From positions 124,001-188,000 of the forward strand of contig CAVQUF010000005.1 in NCBI GenBank assembly GCA_963716865.1: DNA of 64,000 nucleotides. Direction: 5' to 3'. Positions 8,729 through 16,093 of the stretch are shown here, piece after piece. The notes beneath the pieces are model-generated. The model had not been told where the DNA came from. It did no database searches and was given only the letters and a program-made list of their open reading frames with translations. The stretch is from AC-32 sp963716865 (GTDB lineage Bacteria; Actinomycetota; Thermoleophilia; Gaiellales; Gaiellaceae). Position numbers and translations under genes: made by a program. Numbering within the stretch: the first letter of the stretch is position 1; every line of letters starts with the position of its first letter.

Positions 8729-9846
8729 CCGACCCGCGGCTGGCGCGCCTGGCCGAGCTGATCGCCGGCTACTCGCTCGAGCTCGAGCCGGGGAAGGTCC
8801 TGCGGATCGACACGTCGGCGATCGGGGCTCCGCTCGCGACCGAGATCTACCGTGCCGCCCTCAACGCAGGCGCACTTCCGTACGTGAACGTCGACCTGGA
8901 GGAGCTGCCCGAGCTCCTGATCAGGGAGGGCACCGACGAGCAGCTCGACTTCGTCTCTCCCGTCGCCGAGGACGAGATCGACTGCCTGGACGCGATCGTC
9001 ACGATCTGGGCCGAGGAAAACACGCGCGCCCTCGGCAGCGCGCCCGCCGAGCGGCACCAGCGGCTGATCGCGGCGACGCGCGGGCTGACCAGTCGGCGCT
9101 GGGCCCGGATCTCGACCGGCGACCTGCGCTGGTGCGGCGTCCTGTTCCCGACTCCGGCGCAGGCCCAGGACGCCGGCATGTCGGTGGACGAGTACGAGCG
9201 TTTCGTCTACCGGGCCTGCCACGTCGAGGAGGACGGCGACGCCGTCGCCCACTGGCAGGCGACGAGATCCGAGCTGTCGCAGCGTGCGGCGTCCCTCGGC
9301 CGCGCCCGCGAGCTGCGTATCGTCGGCCCCGACACCGACCTCCGCGTCGTCGTGGACGGGCGCGCGTGGGAGTCCGCGGACGGCCGCTACAACATGCCCG
9401 ACGGCGAGGTCTACACGAGCCCGGTCGAGACCGAGACCGAGGGCCACATCCGCTTCGCGTTCCCCGCGCTCTTCCAGGGCCGCGAGGTGGACGACATCCG
9501 CCTGAGCTTCGAGGAGGGCCGCGTGGTCGCCGCCGAAGCCGCCCGCGGCTCGGAGTTCCTCGACGCGGTGCTCGATCTCGACGACGGCGCGCGCCGGCTC
9601 GGCGAGGTCGCGTTCGGGCTCAACTACGAGATCGACGAGTTCACGAACAACACGCTCTTCGACGAGAAGATCGGCGGCACGATGCACGTCGCGCTCGGCG
9701 CCGCCTTCAAGGAGCTCGGCGGGCGCAACGAGTCCGCGCTGCACTGGGATCTCGTCTGCGACCTCCGCAGCGAGGGGGAGGTCCACGTCGACGGTGAGCT
9801 CGCCTGGAAGGCCGGGCAGTTCCTGGAGGCCTCCGCGCAGGCTTGA
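8725..9846 (+). CDS. M29-family metallo-aminopeptidase
   Basis: The 373 residues match the thermophilic aminopeptidase family M29 in length and motifs: NMPDGEVYTSP with a metal-binding Glu, the EVAFGLNYEID region, and a C-terminal block with EKIGGTMHVALG and SALHWDLVCDL that supplies further Glu/His/Asp ligands for the two-metal centre. It is a cytoplasmic exopeptidase that removes N-terminal residues from peptides. The ATG overlaps the TGA of the glycosidase-like gene. Its own TGA forms part of the -35 box of the next promoter. Confidence 0.9.
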   Translation: MTDPRLARLAELIAGYSLELEPGKVLRIDTSAIGAPLATEIYRAALNAGALPYVNVDLEELPELLIREGTDEQLDFVSPVAEDEIDCLDAIVTIWAEENTRALGSAPAERHQRLIAATRGLTSRRWARISTGDLRWCGVLFPTPAQAQDAGMSVDEYERFVYRACHVEEDGDAVAHWQATRSELSQRAASLGRARELRIVGPDTDLRVVVDGRAWESADGRYNMPDGEVYTSPVETETEGHIRFAFPALFQGREVDDIRLSFEEGRVVAAEAARGSEFLDAVLDLDDGARRLGEVAFGLNYEIDEFTNNTLFDEKIGGTMHVALGAAFKELGGRNESALHWDLVCDLRSEGEVHVDGELAWKAGQFLEASAQA

Positions 9847-9871
9847 CACGAACACGTGTTCGCTCTAGTAT
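9843..9871 (+). promoter_or_regulatory. Sigma-A type promoter of the SOS LysM gene
   Basis: A perfect -35 TTGACA (9843-9848) is followed after 17 bases by TAGTAT (9866-9871). Transcription should begin about 9878-9881, so the mRNA would start at or next to the ATG at 9881 and be leaderless. The -35 contains the stop codon of the aminopeptidase gene. Confidence 0.8.
9849..9862. promoter_or_regulatory. LexA (SOS) box 1
   Basis: CGAACACGTGTTCG is a perfect palindrome matching the Gram-positive/actinobacterial LexA operator CGAAC-N4-GTTCG. It fills the spacer between -35 and -10, where bound LexA would block RNA polymerase. Confidence 0.88.
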
Positions 9872-9873
9872 GG

Positions 9874-9887
9874 CGAACATATGTTCG
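9874..9887. promoter_or_regulatory. LexA (SOS) box 2, over the start codon
   Basis: CGAACATATGTTCG is a second perfect match to the LexA operator, with its centre 25 bases from that of box 1. It covers the expected transcription start and the ATG at 9881, so two LexA dimers could sit on the promoter. Confidence 0.88.
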
Positions 9888-10120
9888 GGAAGGTACTTCT
9901 TCTGGCAGTTCTCGCTCTGGTCGTGTGGGCTGTCGTCGCGCGCTCCTCGCAGGGCGCGGGGCAGGCGGTCCGCTACACGGTCAGGCCCGGCGACACGCTC
10001 TGGTCGATCGCGGCGACGCACTATGCGGGCGACCCGCGCGACGGCGTGTGGAAGATCCAGCGCGAGAACCACCTGGGCGCGACGCTGATCCGCCCGGGCG
10101 AGCGCCTGCTACTCCCCTAG
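9881..10120 (+). CDS. SOS-controlled TM-LysM protein, probable cell-division suppressor (YneA/DivS/Rv2719c-like)
   Basis: This 79-residue protein has one N-terminal membrane helix (about residues 4-20) and a complete LysM domain (about 30-79) beginning RYTVRPGDTLWSIA. The LysM part would face outward and bind peptidoglycan. In firmicutes and actinobacteria, small TM-LysM proteins under LexA control (YneA, DivS, Rv2719c) hold back division during DNA damage. Here the two LexA boxes give direct regulatory support for the same role. lexA itself is not in the window; it often adjoins such genes. The stop overlaps the stop of the convergent SnoaL-like gene in CTAG. Confidence 0.82.
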   Translation: MFGKVLLLAVLALVVWAVVARSSQGAGQAVRYTVRPGDTLWSIAATHYAGDPRDGVWKIQRENHLGATLIRPGERLLLP

Positions 10121-10569
10121 GTCAGGGGGAGTGGGAGGCCCGCGGTGTAGACCTTCTCGCCGCGGAACAGGCGGCGGTCCCGGTCCCACGGAAAGAAGAT
10201 CGCGACCTTCCAGGCGAGGTGCTCGCCGGAGGGCGGGATTCCGAGCCACTCACCCTGGTGCGTCCCGGTCACGTCCGCTTCCTCGCAGACGCCCTGCGGC
10301 CCGATCACGATGTCGGTCAGCTGGAAGTCGATATCGGGGAACGCGCCGAGCAGGCCGAGGTAGAAGCGGGTCGCGCCCTCGTGACCCTCCCAGCGCTTGC
10401 CGGTCTGGACGAGCTCGTAGACGCAGTCGTCGGTCAGCGTGGAGATCAGGCCCGGGAGGTCGCGGTTCTCCTCGGCGATCGAGTGGCGCTTCCAGAGCTC
10501 GCGGATCTCCGCGTACTCGTCCGCGACCGACTCCCGGCGCAACAGCTCACGGACCGAGCCGCTCTCCAC
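10117..10569 (-). CDS. SnoaL/NTF2-like protein
   Basis: A GTG at 10569 gives about 150 residues; the frame stays open further upstream but that part looks non-coding (Arg/Gly/Ala-rich) and runs into the HD-GYP gene. The sequence shows the cone-shaped NTF2-like fold pattern: an N-terminal helix (EIRELWKRHSIAEENRD), then DDCVYELVQTGKRWEGHEG, then strands ending FRGEKVYTAGL. Family members are polyketide cyclases, isomerases or orphan ester-cyclase-like enzymes, so the reaction is not assigned. Confidence 0.75.
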   Translation of the reverse strand: MESGSVRELLRRESVADEYAEIRELWKRHSIAEENRDLPGLISTLTDDCVYELVQTGKRWEGHEGATRFYLGLLGAFPDIDFQLTDIVIGPQGVCEEADVTGTHQGEWLGIPPSGEHLAWKVAIFFPWDRDRRLFRGEKVYTAGLPLPLT

Positions 10570-10589
10570 GCGACGAAGCCTAACGGCGG

Positions 10590-11939
10590 CTAGCCGGCGC
10601 GGAGCGCGGCGGCCGGCCCGTCGAGCCCGAGAGTCTCGGGACGATGGGCCGCGGCCTGGAAGAACGCGTCGACGACCTCGGGCGCGAACTGCGTCCCTGT
10701 CCCCACGCGGACCTCGGCGAACGCCTCCTCCGGCGAGAGGGCGGCGCGGTAGGGCCGGTCCGTCGTCATCGCGTCCCACGCCTCGGCCAGGCCGGTGATC
10801 GCAGCCTCGAGGGGGACCTCGTCGGCGGCCATCCCGTCGGGATAACCCTGGCCGTCCCAGCGCTCGTGATGGTGGCGGATGATCGGCACGGCCTCCTTCA
10901 GGCGGCCGAACTTACCGACGATGCGCGCGCCCTCGGCCGGGTGCGTCTTCATCTGGGCGTTCTCCCAGTAGTTGAGCTCTCCCGGCTTGAGCAGGATGGC
11001 GTCGGGGACGGCGATCTTGCCGATGTCGTGGAAGAGCGCGCCGAAGCGGAGGGCGTCCAGGCGCGCGGGGGGCAGGCCGAGCTCCTCGCCGATCGCGAGC
11101 GCAACGCGCTGGACGCGCATCGAGTGGCCGGCGGTGTTCGGATCCTTCGCCTCGACGGTCGCGTTCAGGCTCTCGATCGCCGCCTGCGAGCTCTCCTCGA
11201 GCTGCTGGTAGGAGTCCATCAGGGCGCGCGACCGCTCCTTGAGCTCCCTCGTCTGCCGGCGGAGCGTGCTGGATGCGCTGCGAACGAGCAGCGCGAGCGC
11301 GGTCCAGAGGGCCAGGAAGACCAGCGCGACCGCGCCCCAGATGACGTGGCGCCGGGAGGCGAGCGCAGCTTCGAGGTCGGCCGGGTCGGCGTAGATCTCG
11401 TACGCGCCGAGGACAGTCTTGCCGTCGGAGCCGAGGACGGGCGCGTAGACCTGGAGCAGCTGGTTGAAGCCGAGAGAGTGCTCGACCTGGTTCTCGTCCT
11501 CGTCGAGCCCGCCGACCGAGCCGGCGGTGTGGCCGTGCAGCGCCTCCTCGAGCTCGTCCTCCTCGCCGAAGCGCTTGCCGATCCGGCCCTGGGCGCGGTT
11601 CGTCCAGGCGAGCACGCCGTCGGGGCGCCAGACCTTGACCGTGACGAGGTTCGGGTCGCGCCGGAGCTCGCCGAGCAGCACCGAGGAGACGTGAGGGCCG
11701 ACGCGCAGCTTGTCGTCGCGGATGAGCGCCGAGCGGAGGACGCCGTCCACGTACTGCGTGAGGCTCTCGCGATGGTCGGCGAGCGACTGCTCGGTGAGGG
11801 TGCGCGTGAGAACGGTGCTGAGGACGACCGCGCCGATCGCGAGGATCAGCGCGCTGGCGCCGAGGAAGACGCGCAGCAGCGTGAGCGATCGCTCGGTCGC
11901 GTCGCGCAGGTTCGATCTCTGTGACGTCAGCAGTCGCAA
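10590..11939 (-). CDS. HD-GYP domain c-di-GMP phosphodiesterase with periplasmic sensor
   Basis: A TTG at 11939, preceded by GAGG, gives about 449 residues; the frame is open further up but would overlap the divergent RNase Z gene. Order: membrane helix (VFLGASALILAIGAVVLSTV), extracytoplasmic sensor domain of about 140 residues, second helix (VIWGAVALVFLALWTALALL), short coiled coil (ELKERSRALMDSYQQLEE), then HD-GYP domain with GHSMRVQR, LFHDIGKI, HPAEGARI and HHERWDGQGYP. These are the metal-binding and GYP signatures of c-di-GMP hydrolases. The sensor may be a PAS/CACHE-like domain; its ligand is unknown. Confidence 0.88.
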   Translation of the reverse strand: MRLLTSQRSNLRDATERSLTLLRVFLGASALILAIGAVVLSTVLTRTLTEQSLADHRESLTQYVDGVLRSALIRDDKLRVGPHVSSVLLGELRRDPNLVTVKVWRPDGVLAWTNRAQGRIGKRFGEEDELEEALHGHTAGSVGGLDEDENQVEHSLGFNQLLQVYAPVLGSDGKTVLGAYEIYADPADLEAALASRRHVIWGAVALVFLALWTALALLVRSASSTLRRQTRELKERSRALMDSYQQLEESSQAAIESLNATVEAKDPNTAGHSMRVQRVALAIGEELGLPPARLDALRFGALFHDIGKIAVPDAILLKPGELNYWENAQMKTHPAEGARIVGKFGRLKEAVPIIRHHHERWDGQGYPDGMAADEVPLEAAITGLAEAWDAMTTDRPYRAALSPEEAFAEVRVGTGTQFAPEVVDAFFQAAAHRPETLGLDGPAAALRAG

Positions 11940-12015
11940 GCCGGGCCTCAGTTCCTGAACGGATATCGACGTTCGGCCCGGGTGGCTTGAGGCAGCCGAA
12001 ACTAGACTCTCCCGC

Positions 12016-13017
12016 GTGGACCTGGACCTCGTCTTCTTCGGCACTTCGGGCTCGGTTCCGACCGCGCAGCGCGCGCCTTCGGCCCTGCTTCTGCGGCGTG
12101 GCGGCGAGCGGCTGCTGTTCGACTGCGGCGAGGGCACGCAGCGGCAGCTGCTGCGGTCCGCGGTCGGGCTGGTCGAGTTGCGGGAGGTCTTCGTCTCGCA
12201 CTTCCACGCCGACCATTACCTCGGCCTGCCCGGGATGCTGAAGACGTTCGCGCTCCGGGGTCGGGAGACGCCCCTGACGATCTACGGCCCGCGCGGGTTG
12301 AAGGACCTGTTCGGCACGCTGCGCCGCGTCTTCGGGAAGCTCACCTACCGCGTCGAGCTGGTGGAGCTCCGTCCGCGCGACGTGCTCGAGCGGGGCGACT
12401 ACGACCTCGTCACCTTCCCGGTCGCGCACGGCGTCGAGTCGCTGGGCTTCGCGCTCGTGGAGCACGCGCGGCCCGGCCGCTTCGACGTGGGCGCGGCCGA
12501 CGCGCTCGGTGTGCCGGCGGGCCCGGAGCGAGGCCTCCTCCAGGCGGGCGAGCCCGTGCAGGTGGCAGGCGGCCGGACGGTGAAGCCCGAGGACGTCCTC
12601 GGGCCGGAACGTCCCGGGCGCAAGGTCGTCCTCAGCGGCGACACCGCCTCCTCCGGGTCGGTGCTCGAGGCCGCGCGTGGGGCGGAGGTGCTCGTGCACG
12701 AGGCGACGTTTCTGGACGAAGAGCGCGAGCGGGCTCGGGAGACCGACCACTCGACCGCGCTCGAGGCTGCCGAGATCGCGCGCGAGGCCGAGGTCGGCCT
12801 GCTCGCCCTCACGCACCTGTCGAACCGCTACTTCGGCCCCGAGATCGCCCGCGAGGCGCGTACGATCTTCCCCGACACCGTGGTGCCCAAGGACTTCGAC
12901 GTGATCGACGTGCCGTTCGCCGAGCGGGGAGCGCCGCGCCTCGTCAAGGGCGGCGCACTGCAACGGCGCGAGGCCTCCGAGCCGGCGCCTGCGCCCGAGC
13001 ACGAGGTCCCTGCATGA
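12016..13017 (+). CDS. rnz: Ribonuclease Z (tRNA 3' endonuclease)
   Basis: The 333 residues belong to the metallo-beta-lactamase fold: FFGTSGSVPTAQR at the N-terminus, HFHADH at residues 62-67, PVAHGVESLGF, LSGDTASS and LTHLSNRYF, which supply the zinc ligands. The exosite region with GRTVKPEDVLGP fits RNase Z. It cleaves the 3' trailer of tRNA precursors. That matters here because the tRNA-Arg in this window lacks an encoded CCA and so needs such processing. The start is GTG. The last codons overlap the ATG of the DUF2007 gene by 4 bases. Confidence 0.92.
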   Translation: MDLDLVFFGTSGSVPTAQRAPSALLLRRGGERLLFDCGEGTQRQLLRSAVGLVELREVFVSHFHADHYLGLPGMLKTFALRGRETPLTIYGPRGLKDLFGTLRRVFGKLTYRVELVELRPRDVLERGDYDLVTFPVAHGVESLGFALVEHARPGRFDVGAADALGVPAGPERGLLQAGEPVQVAGGRTVKPEDVLGPERPGRKVVLSGDTASSGSVLEAARGAEVLVHEATFLDEERERARETDHSTALEAAEIAREAEVGLLALTHLSNRYFGPEIAREARTIFPDTVVPKDFDVIDVPFAERGAPRLVKGGALQRREASEPAPAPEHEVPA

Positions 13018-13247
13018 GCGGTCTCGTCCAGGTTGCGCTGGCCGAGGACGTCGCCGAGGCGGAGGAGATCCAGGAGCTGCTGCGCGCGGCGGGGATCGAG
13101 TCCGAGCTCGAGACCGCGGTCGAGCACCACCCGCAGGCGATCGAGGACGCTCCGCAGAAGGTGCTGGTGCCCGAGTCGCAGCTCGAGGCGGCCCAGCACG
13201 CGATCGAGTCGCTCACCGACCCGGACGATCTCATCTCTGACACCTAA
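13014..13247 (+). CDS. DUF2007-type putative signal-transducing protein
   Basis: A 77-residue protein with the small ferredoxin-like layout of DUF2007: VQVALAEDVAEAEEIQELL, then AGIESELE, then KVLVPESQLEAAQHAIE. Members are often fused or adjacent to unrelated genes and have no settled function. ATG overlaps the rnz stop in ATGA, so it is translationally coupled to rnz. Confidence 0.75.
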   Translation: MSGLVQVALAEDVAEAEEIQELLRAAGIESELETAVEHHPQAIEDAPQKVLVPESQLEAAQHAIESLTDPDDLISDT

Positions 13248-13977
13248 ACCGGAACCGGACTTCGGGCGGCTGGCGGCCTCGTACGACCGCGTGCGGCCGG
13301 TCGACGAGAACTGGTGGGAGCTCTTCCGGCTCGTCGAGCGCGAGGCCGGGCTCGAGGGCCGCCGCGTGCTCGACGTCGGCTGCGGCACCGGTCGGCTCGA
13401 GGTCGCGCTGGCCGGCCGCGCGCGGGTCTGGGGCGTCGACGCCGAGCCCGAGATGCTCGAGGTCGCGCGGCGCAACGCGCCCGACGCGACCTTCAAGCTC
13501 GGCCGCGCCGAGGCGTTGCCCTTCAAGGACGGCTGGTTCGAGCGCGCGGTGATGTGGCTCTCCGCCCATCTCGTCGAGCGGCCGCGCGCGTTCGCGGAGC
13601 TCCGGCGCGTCCTCGCCTCTGACGGCAGGCTCGCAGTCGCGACGTTCGATCCGAGCTACTTCTCCGTCTTCTGGCTGAACACGCTCTTCCCGTCGATGGA
13701 GGCGATCGACCGCGCGCGCTTCCCGACCGCGGCGGAGCTGGAAGGCGAGCTGGTGGACGCGGGTTTCGGGGAGGTGCATCTGGTGCGGCTCACCCAGACC
13801 GACTCGCTCGGCCGCGAGGATGGGCTCGAGCGGATCCGAGAGCGTCACATCTCGACGTTCGACCTGATCTCGGACGCCGAGTACGAGGCCGGTCTCGCAC
13901 GCGCCGAGGGAGAGCTCCCCGAGCGGATCGACTACCGCGTCGAGTGGTTGGTCGCCGCTGCGTCCGTCCAGCGTTAG
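13237..13977 (+). CDS. Class I SAM-dependent methyltransferase
   Basis: About 246 residues. VLDVGCGTGRLEVAL is motif I, VWGVDAEPEM supplies the acidic ribose-binding position, and LGRAEALPFKDG and AELRRVLASDGRLAV are motifs II and III of the UbiE/Methyltransf_11 type. No ATG, GTG or TTG occurs where homologues would start; the natural N-terminus TPKPEPDFGRLAASYD begins after a CTG at 13237, with the next standard start, GTG 13288, cutting off 17 residues. The substrate is unknown. Confidence 0.78.
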   Translation: MTPKPEPDFGRLAASYDRVRPVDENWWELFRLVEREAGLEGRRVLDVGCGTGRLEVALAGRARVWGVDAEPEMLEVARRNAPDATFKLGRAEALPFKDGWFERAVMWLSAHLVERPRAFAELRRVLASDGRLAVATFDPSYFSVFWLNTLFPSMEAIDRARFPTAAELEGELVDAGFGEVHLVRLTQTDSLGREDGLERIRERHISTFDLISDAEYEAGLARAEGELPERIDYRVEWLVAAASVQR

Positions 13978-13986
13978 GCTCGTGCC

Positions 13987-14442
13987 GTGGAGATGGGTGA
14001 GCTCAACGCGGTGCCGGTCCACCAAGAGGAGACGCACGTCATGTTCCTGCAGACCGACGACGAGCCGCCCGAGATGGCCAAGGGCTGGGAGCGGCTCGAA
14101 GGGCTGGTCGGGCTTCGCGGGCGGAAGTTCTTCGGGACGTACGACGCCTCGACGGGCGAGTACCGCGTCTGCGCGGAGATCCGGGAGGGCGACGACCCGG
14201 CCGCCCTCGGGCTGGAGACGGCCACGATCCCGGGCGGGGCCTACCTGCGGGCTCGGCTCCGCGGCGACCCGCCCGCGGTCTACGAGCGGATCGCGCCCAC
14301 CTTCGACGCGCTGATCGAGGCTGCGGGGCCGCGGCGCGACGGGACGAGACCGAGCATCGAGTTCTACCGCCGCCTCGACGAGATCGACGTGCTTCTTCCG
14401 GTCGCCGAGGCCGATCGCGACGCCGTCCGCACGAGCGGGTAG
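13987..14442 (+). CDS. GyrI-like effector-binding domain protein
   Basis: A GTG start gives 151 residues with the SOUL/GyrI-like pattern: DEPPEMAKGWERLEGLVGLR, then RKFFGTYDASTGEYRVCAEI, then ETATIPGGAYLRARLRGD and a C-terminal IEFYRRLDEIDVLLPV. Stand-alone GyrI-like proteins bind small molecules or resemble AraC/MerR effector domains. There is no DNA-binding domain. The function is not assigned. Confidence 0.75.
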   Translation: MEMGELNAVPVHQEETHVMFLQTDDEPPEMAKGWERLEGLVGLRGRKFFGTYDASTGEYRVCAEIREGDDPAALGLETATIPGGAYLRARLRGDPPAVYERIAPTFDALIEAAGPRRDGTRPSIEFYRRLDEIDVLLPVAEADRDAVRTSG

Positions 14443-14463
14443 AGTTCCGCGGCGACAACGAGC

Positions 14464-14496
14464 CCTTTAACCCGGTCCTGTGAGGCCGAGAAGGAG
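14464..14496 (+). promoter_or_regulatory. PyrR-binding RNA element overlapping the pyr Shine-Dalgarno sequence
   Basis: GGTCCTGTGAGGCC (14474-14487) matches the PyrR-binding loop consensus RUCCNGNGAGGYY. It sits on a short CGG/CCG stem, with CCTT (14464-14467) able to pair with AAGG (14491-14494). The latter is part of the AAGGAG ribosome-binding site (14491-14496). PyrR bound with UMP would stabilise the hairpin and hide the site, repressing translation of the operon as proposed for mycobacteria. No intrinsic terminator is visible, which argues against Bacillus-style attenuation. Confidence 0.82.
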
Positions 14497-14526
14497 TCGA
14501 CTGGTGAGCACGGCCATGAGCGCGCC

Positions 14527-15105
14527 CTGAGCGCGCAGACCTCAGCAGCGAAGACTGTCCTCGATGGCGAGGCGATCGAGCGCACGCTGACGCGGATCGC
14601 ACACGAGATCGTCGAGGCCAACCCCGACCTCGAGCGGGTCGCCCTGATCGGCATCCACACGCGCGGAGTGCCGATCGCGCAGCGGCTGCGACGCCTGATC
14701 GCCGAGCTCGAGGGCACCGAGGTCGCGTTCGGCCAGCTCGACATCACCTTTCACCGCGACGACGTCCACGTGCGCGCGGGTGAGGCTCCCCGCCATGCGC
14801 AGCCGCTGGTGCGCTCGACGACGGTCGACTTCCCGCTCGAGGGCATGACGTGCGTCCTCGTCGACGACGTCCTCTACACGGGCCGCACGATCCGCGCCGC
14901 GATCGACGCGCTCTTCGACTACGGCCGCCCGGAGCGCGTCCAGCTGGCCGTGCTCGTCGACCGAGGCCACCGCGAGCTCCCGATCCGGCCCGACTACGTC
15001 GGCAAGAACCTTCCCACCGCCCGCGACGAGCGCATCCAGGTCGAGCTCGTCGAGGTGGACGAGATCGACCGCGTCCTGCTCGTCCAGAAGGAGTCCAATG
15101 GGTGA
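14527..15105 (+). CDS. pyrR: PyrR bifunctional pyr operon regulator / uracil phosphoribosyltransferase
   Basis: PyrR senses UMP and binds pyr mRNA; it also has some UPRTase activity. The PRPP loop VLVDDVLYTGRT is clear, as are GIHTRG and DITFHRDD. The frame carrying the normal N-terminus (KTVLDGEAIERTLTRIAHEI) has no ATG, GTG or TTG between 14443 and 14667. The well-placed GTG at 14504 reads only eight codons, to a TGA at 14528-14530 that overlaps a CTG at 14527. One missing C in the CCC run at 14525-14527 would join the two frames into a normal PyrR, so an indel is the simplest explanation; a CTG start by coupling is the other. The stop overlaps the pyrB start. Confidence 0.85.
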   Translation: MSAQTSAAKTVLDGEAIERTLTRIAHEIVEANPDLERVALIGIHTRGVPIAQRLRRLIAELEGTEVAFGQLDITFHRDDVHVRAGEAPRHAQPLVRSTTVDFPLEGMTCVLVDDVLYTGRTIRAAIDALFDYGRPERVQLAVLVDRGHRELPIRPDYVGKNLPTARDERIQVELVEVDEIDRVLLVQKESNG

Positions 15106-16093
15106 CATCCACGTCATGCGGGAGGACTTCCTCCCGCCCAAGCAGCCGCCGCGGCGGCACCTGATCTCGATCGGGGACCTGACGCGCGAGGACGTCGAGC
15201 GGCTGCTCGCGACGGCGCGCAGCTTCTCGCGGTCGCTCGAGCGGGAGGTGAAGAAGCTGCCGACGCTGCGCGGCCACACGGTCGTCAACGTCTTCTACGA
15301 GTCGTCCACGCGCACGTCGTCGAGCTTCGAGCTCGCGGCCAAGCGCCTCTCGGCGGACACGATGTCGATCAAGGCCGCGGGGTCGTCCGTCGACAAGGGC
15401 GAGTCGCTCAAGGACACGGCGCTGACGCTCGGCGCCTACGACCCGGACGTGATCGTGATCCGGCACCCGCAGATCGGGTCGCCGCAGCTCGTCGCCCGCT
15501 ACACCGAGGCGCATATCGTCAACGCGGGCGACGGCAAGCACCAGCACCCGACGCAGGCGCTGCTCGACCTCTACACGATCCGCGAGGAGGTCGGCCCGCT
15601 CGAGGGCATGCACGTCGCGATCGTCGGGGACGTCCTCCACTCGCGCGTTGCCCGCTCGAACATCCAGGCGCTGACGCTGATGGGCGCGCACGTGACGCTG
15701 GTCGGCCCGCCGCCGCTGCTCCCGCGGGGGATCGAGGCGATGGGCTGCGAGCTCTCGCACGACATCGGCGCGATCGCCGCCGCGGACGTCGTCTACGTCC
15801 TGCGCATGCAGCGTGAGCGGATGCAGGAGGGCGCGAACTACGTTCCCTCGCTGCGCGAGTACACCGCGCGCTGGGGCGTGACCCCCGAGCGGCTGCGCCC
15901 GGGCCAGAAGGTGATGCACCCCGGCCCGATGAACCGCGGAGTCGAGATCGACCCGCTCGTCGCGGACGCCGCGGACGCGCTGATCGAGATCCAGGTGCGC
16001 GCCGGGCTCGTCGTGCGGATGGCCGTGCTCTACGACCTGCTCACGACCGGCCCAGCCTCGGTGCGCTCGCCCGAGCCGCTGGAGGTCGCGTGA
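15098..16093 (+). CDS. pyrB: Aspartate carbamoyltransferase catalytic subunit
   Basis: The 331 residues carry the carbamoyl-phosphate site STRTSSSFE (from residue 70), SSVDKGESLKDT, the HPTQALLDLYTI block and HPGPMNRGVEI. The enzyme condenses carbamoyl phosphate and aspartate in step two of pyrimidine synthesis. No regulatory subunit (pyrI) is present, as is usual outside enterobacteria. The ATG overlaps the end of pyrR by 8 bases and the stop overlaps the pyrC start. Confidence 0.95.
   Translation: MGDIHVMREDFLPPKQPPRRHLISIGDLTREDVERLLATARSFSRSLEREVKKLPTLRGHTVVNVFYESSTRTSSSFELAAKRLSADTMSIKAAGSSVDKGESLKDTALTLGAYDPDVIVIRHPQIGSPQLVARYTEAHIVNAGDGKHQHPTQALLDLYTIREEVGPLEGMHVAIVGDVLHSRVARSNIQALTLMGAHVTLVGPPPLLPRGIEAMGCELSHDIGAIAAADVVYVLRMQRERMQEGANYVPSLREYTARWGVTPERLRPGQKVMHPGPMNRGVEIDPLVADAADALIEIQVRAGLVVRMAVLYDLLTTGPASVRSPEPLEVA

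Noticed and set aside
14440..14470. TAGAGT as -10 of a pyr operon promoter
   Set aside because: No acceptable -35 is present 16-18 bases upstream, and the hexamer overlaps the stop codon of the GyrI-like gene; too weak to list as a feature.
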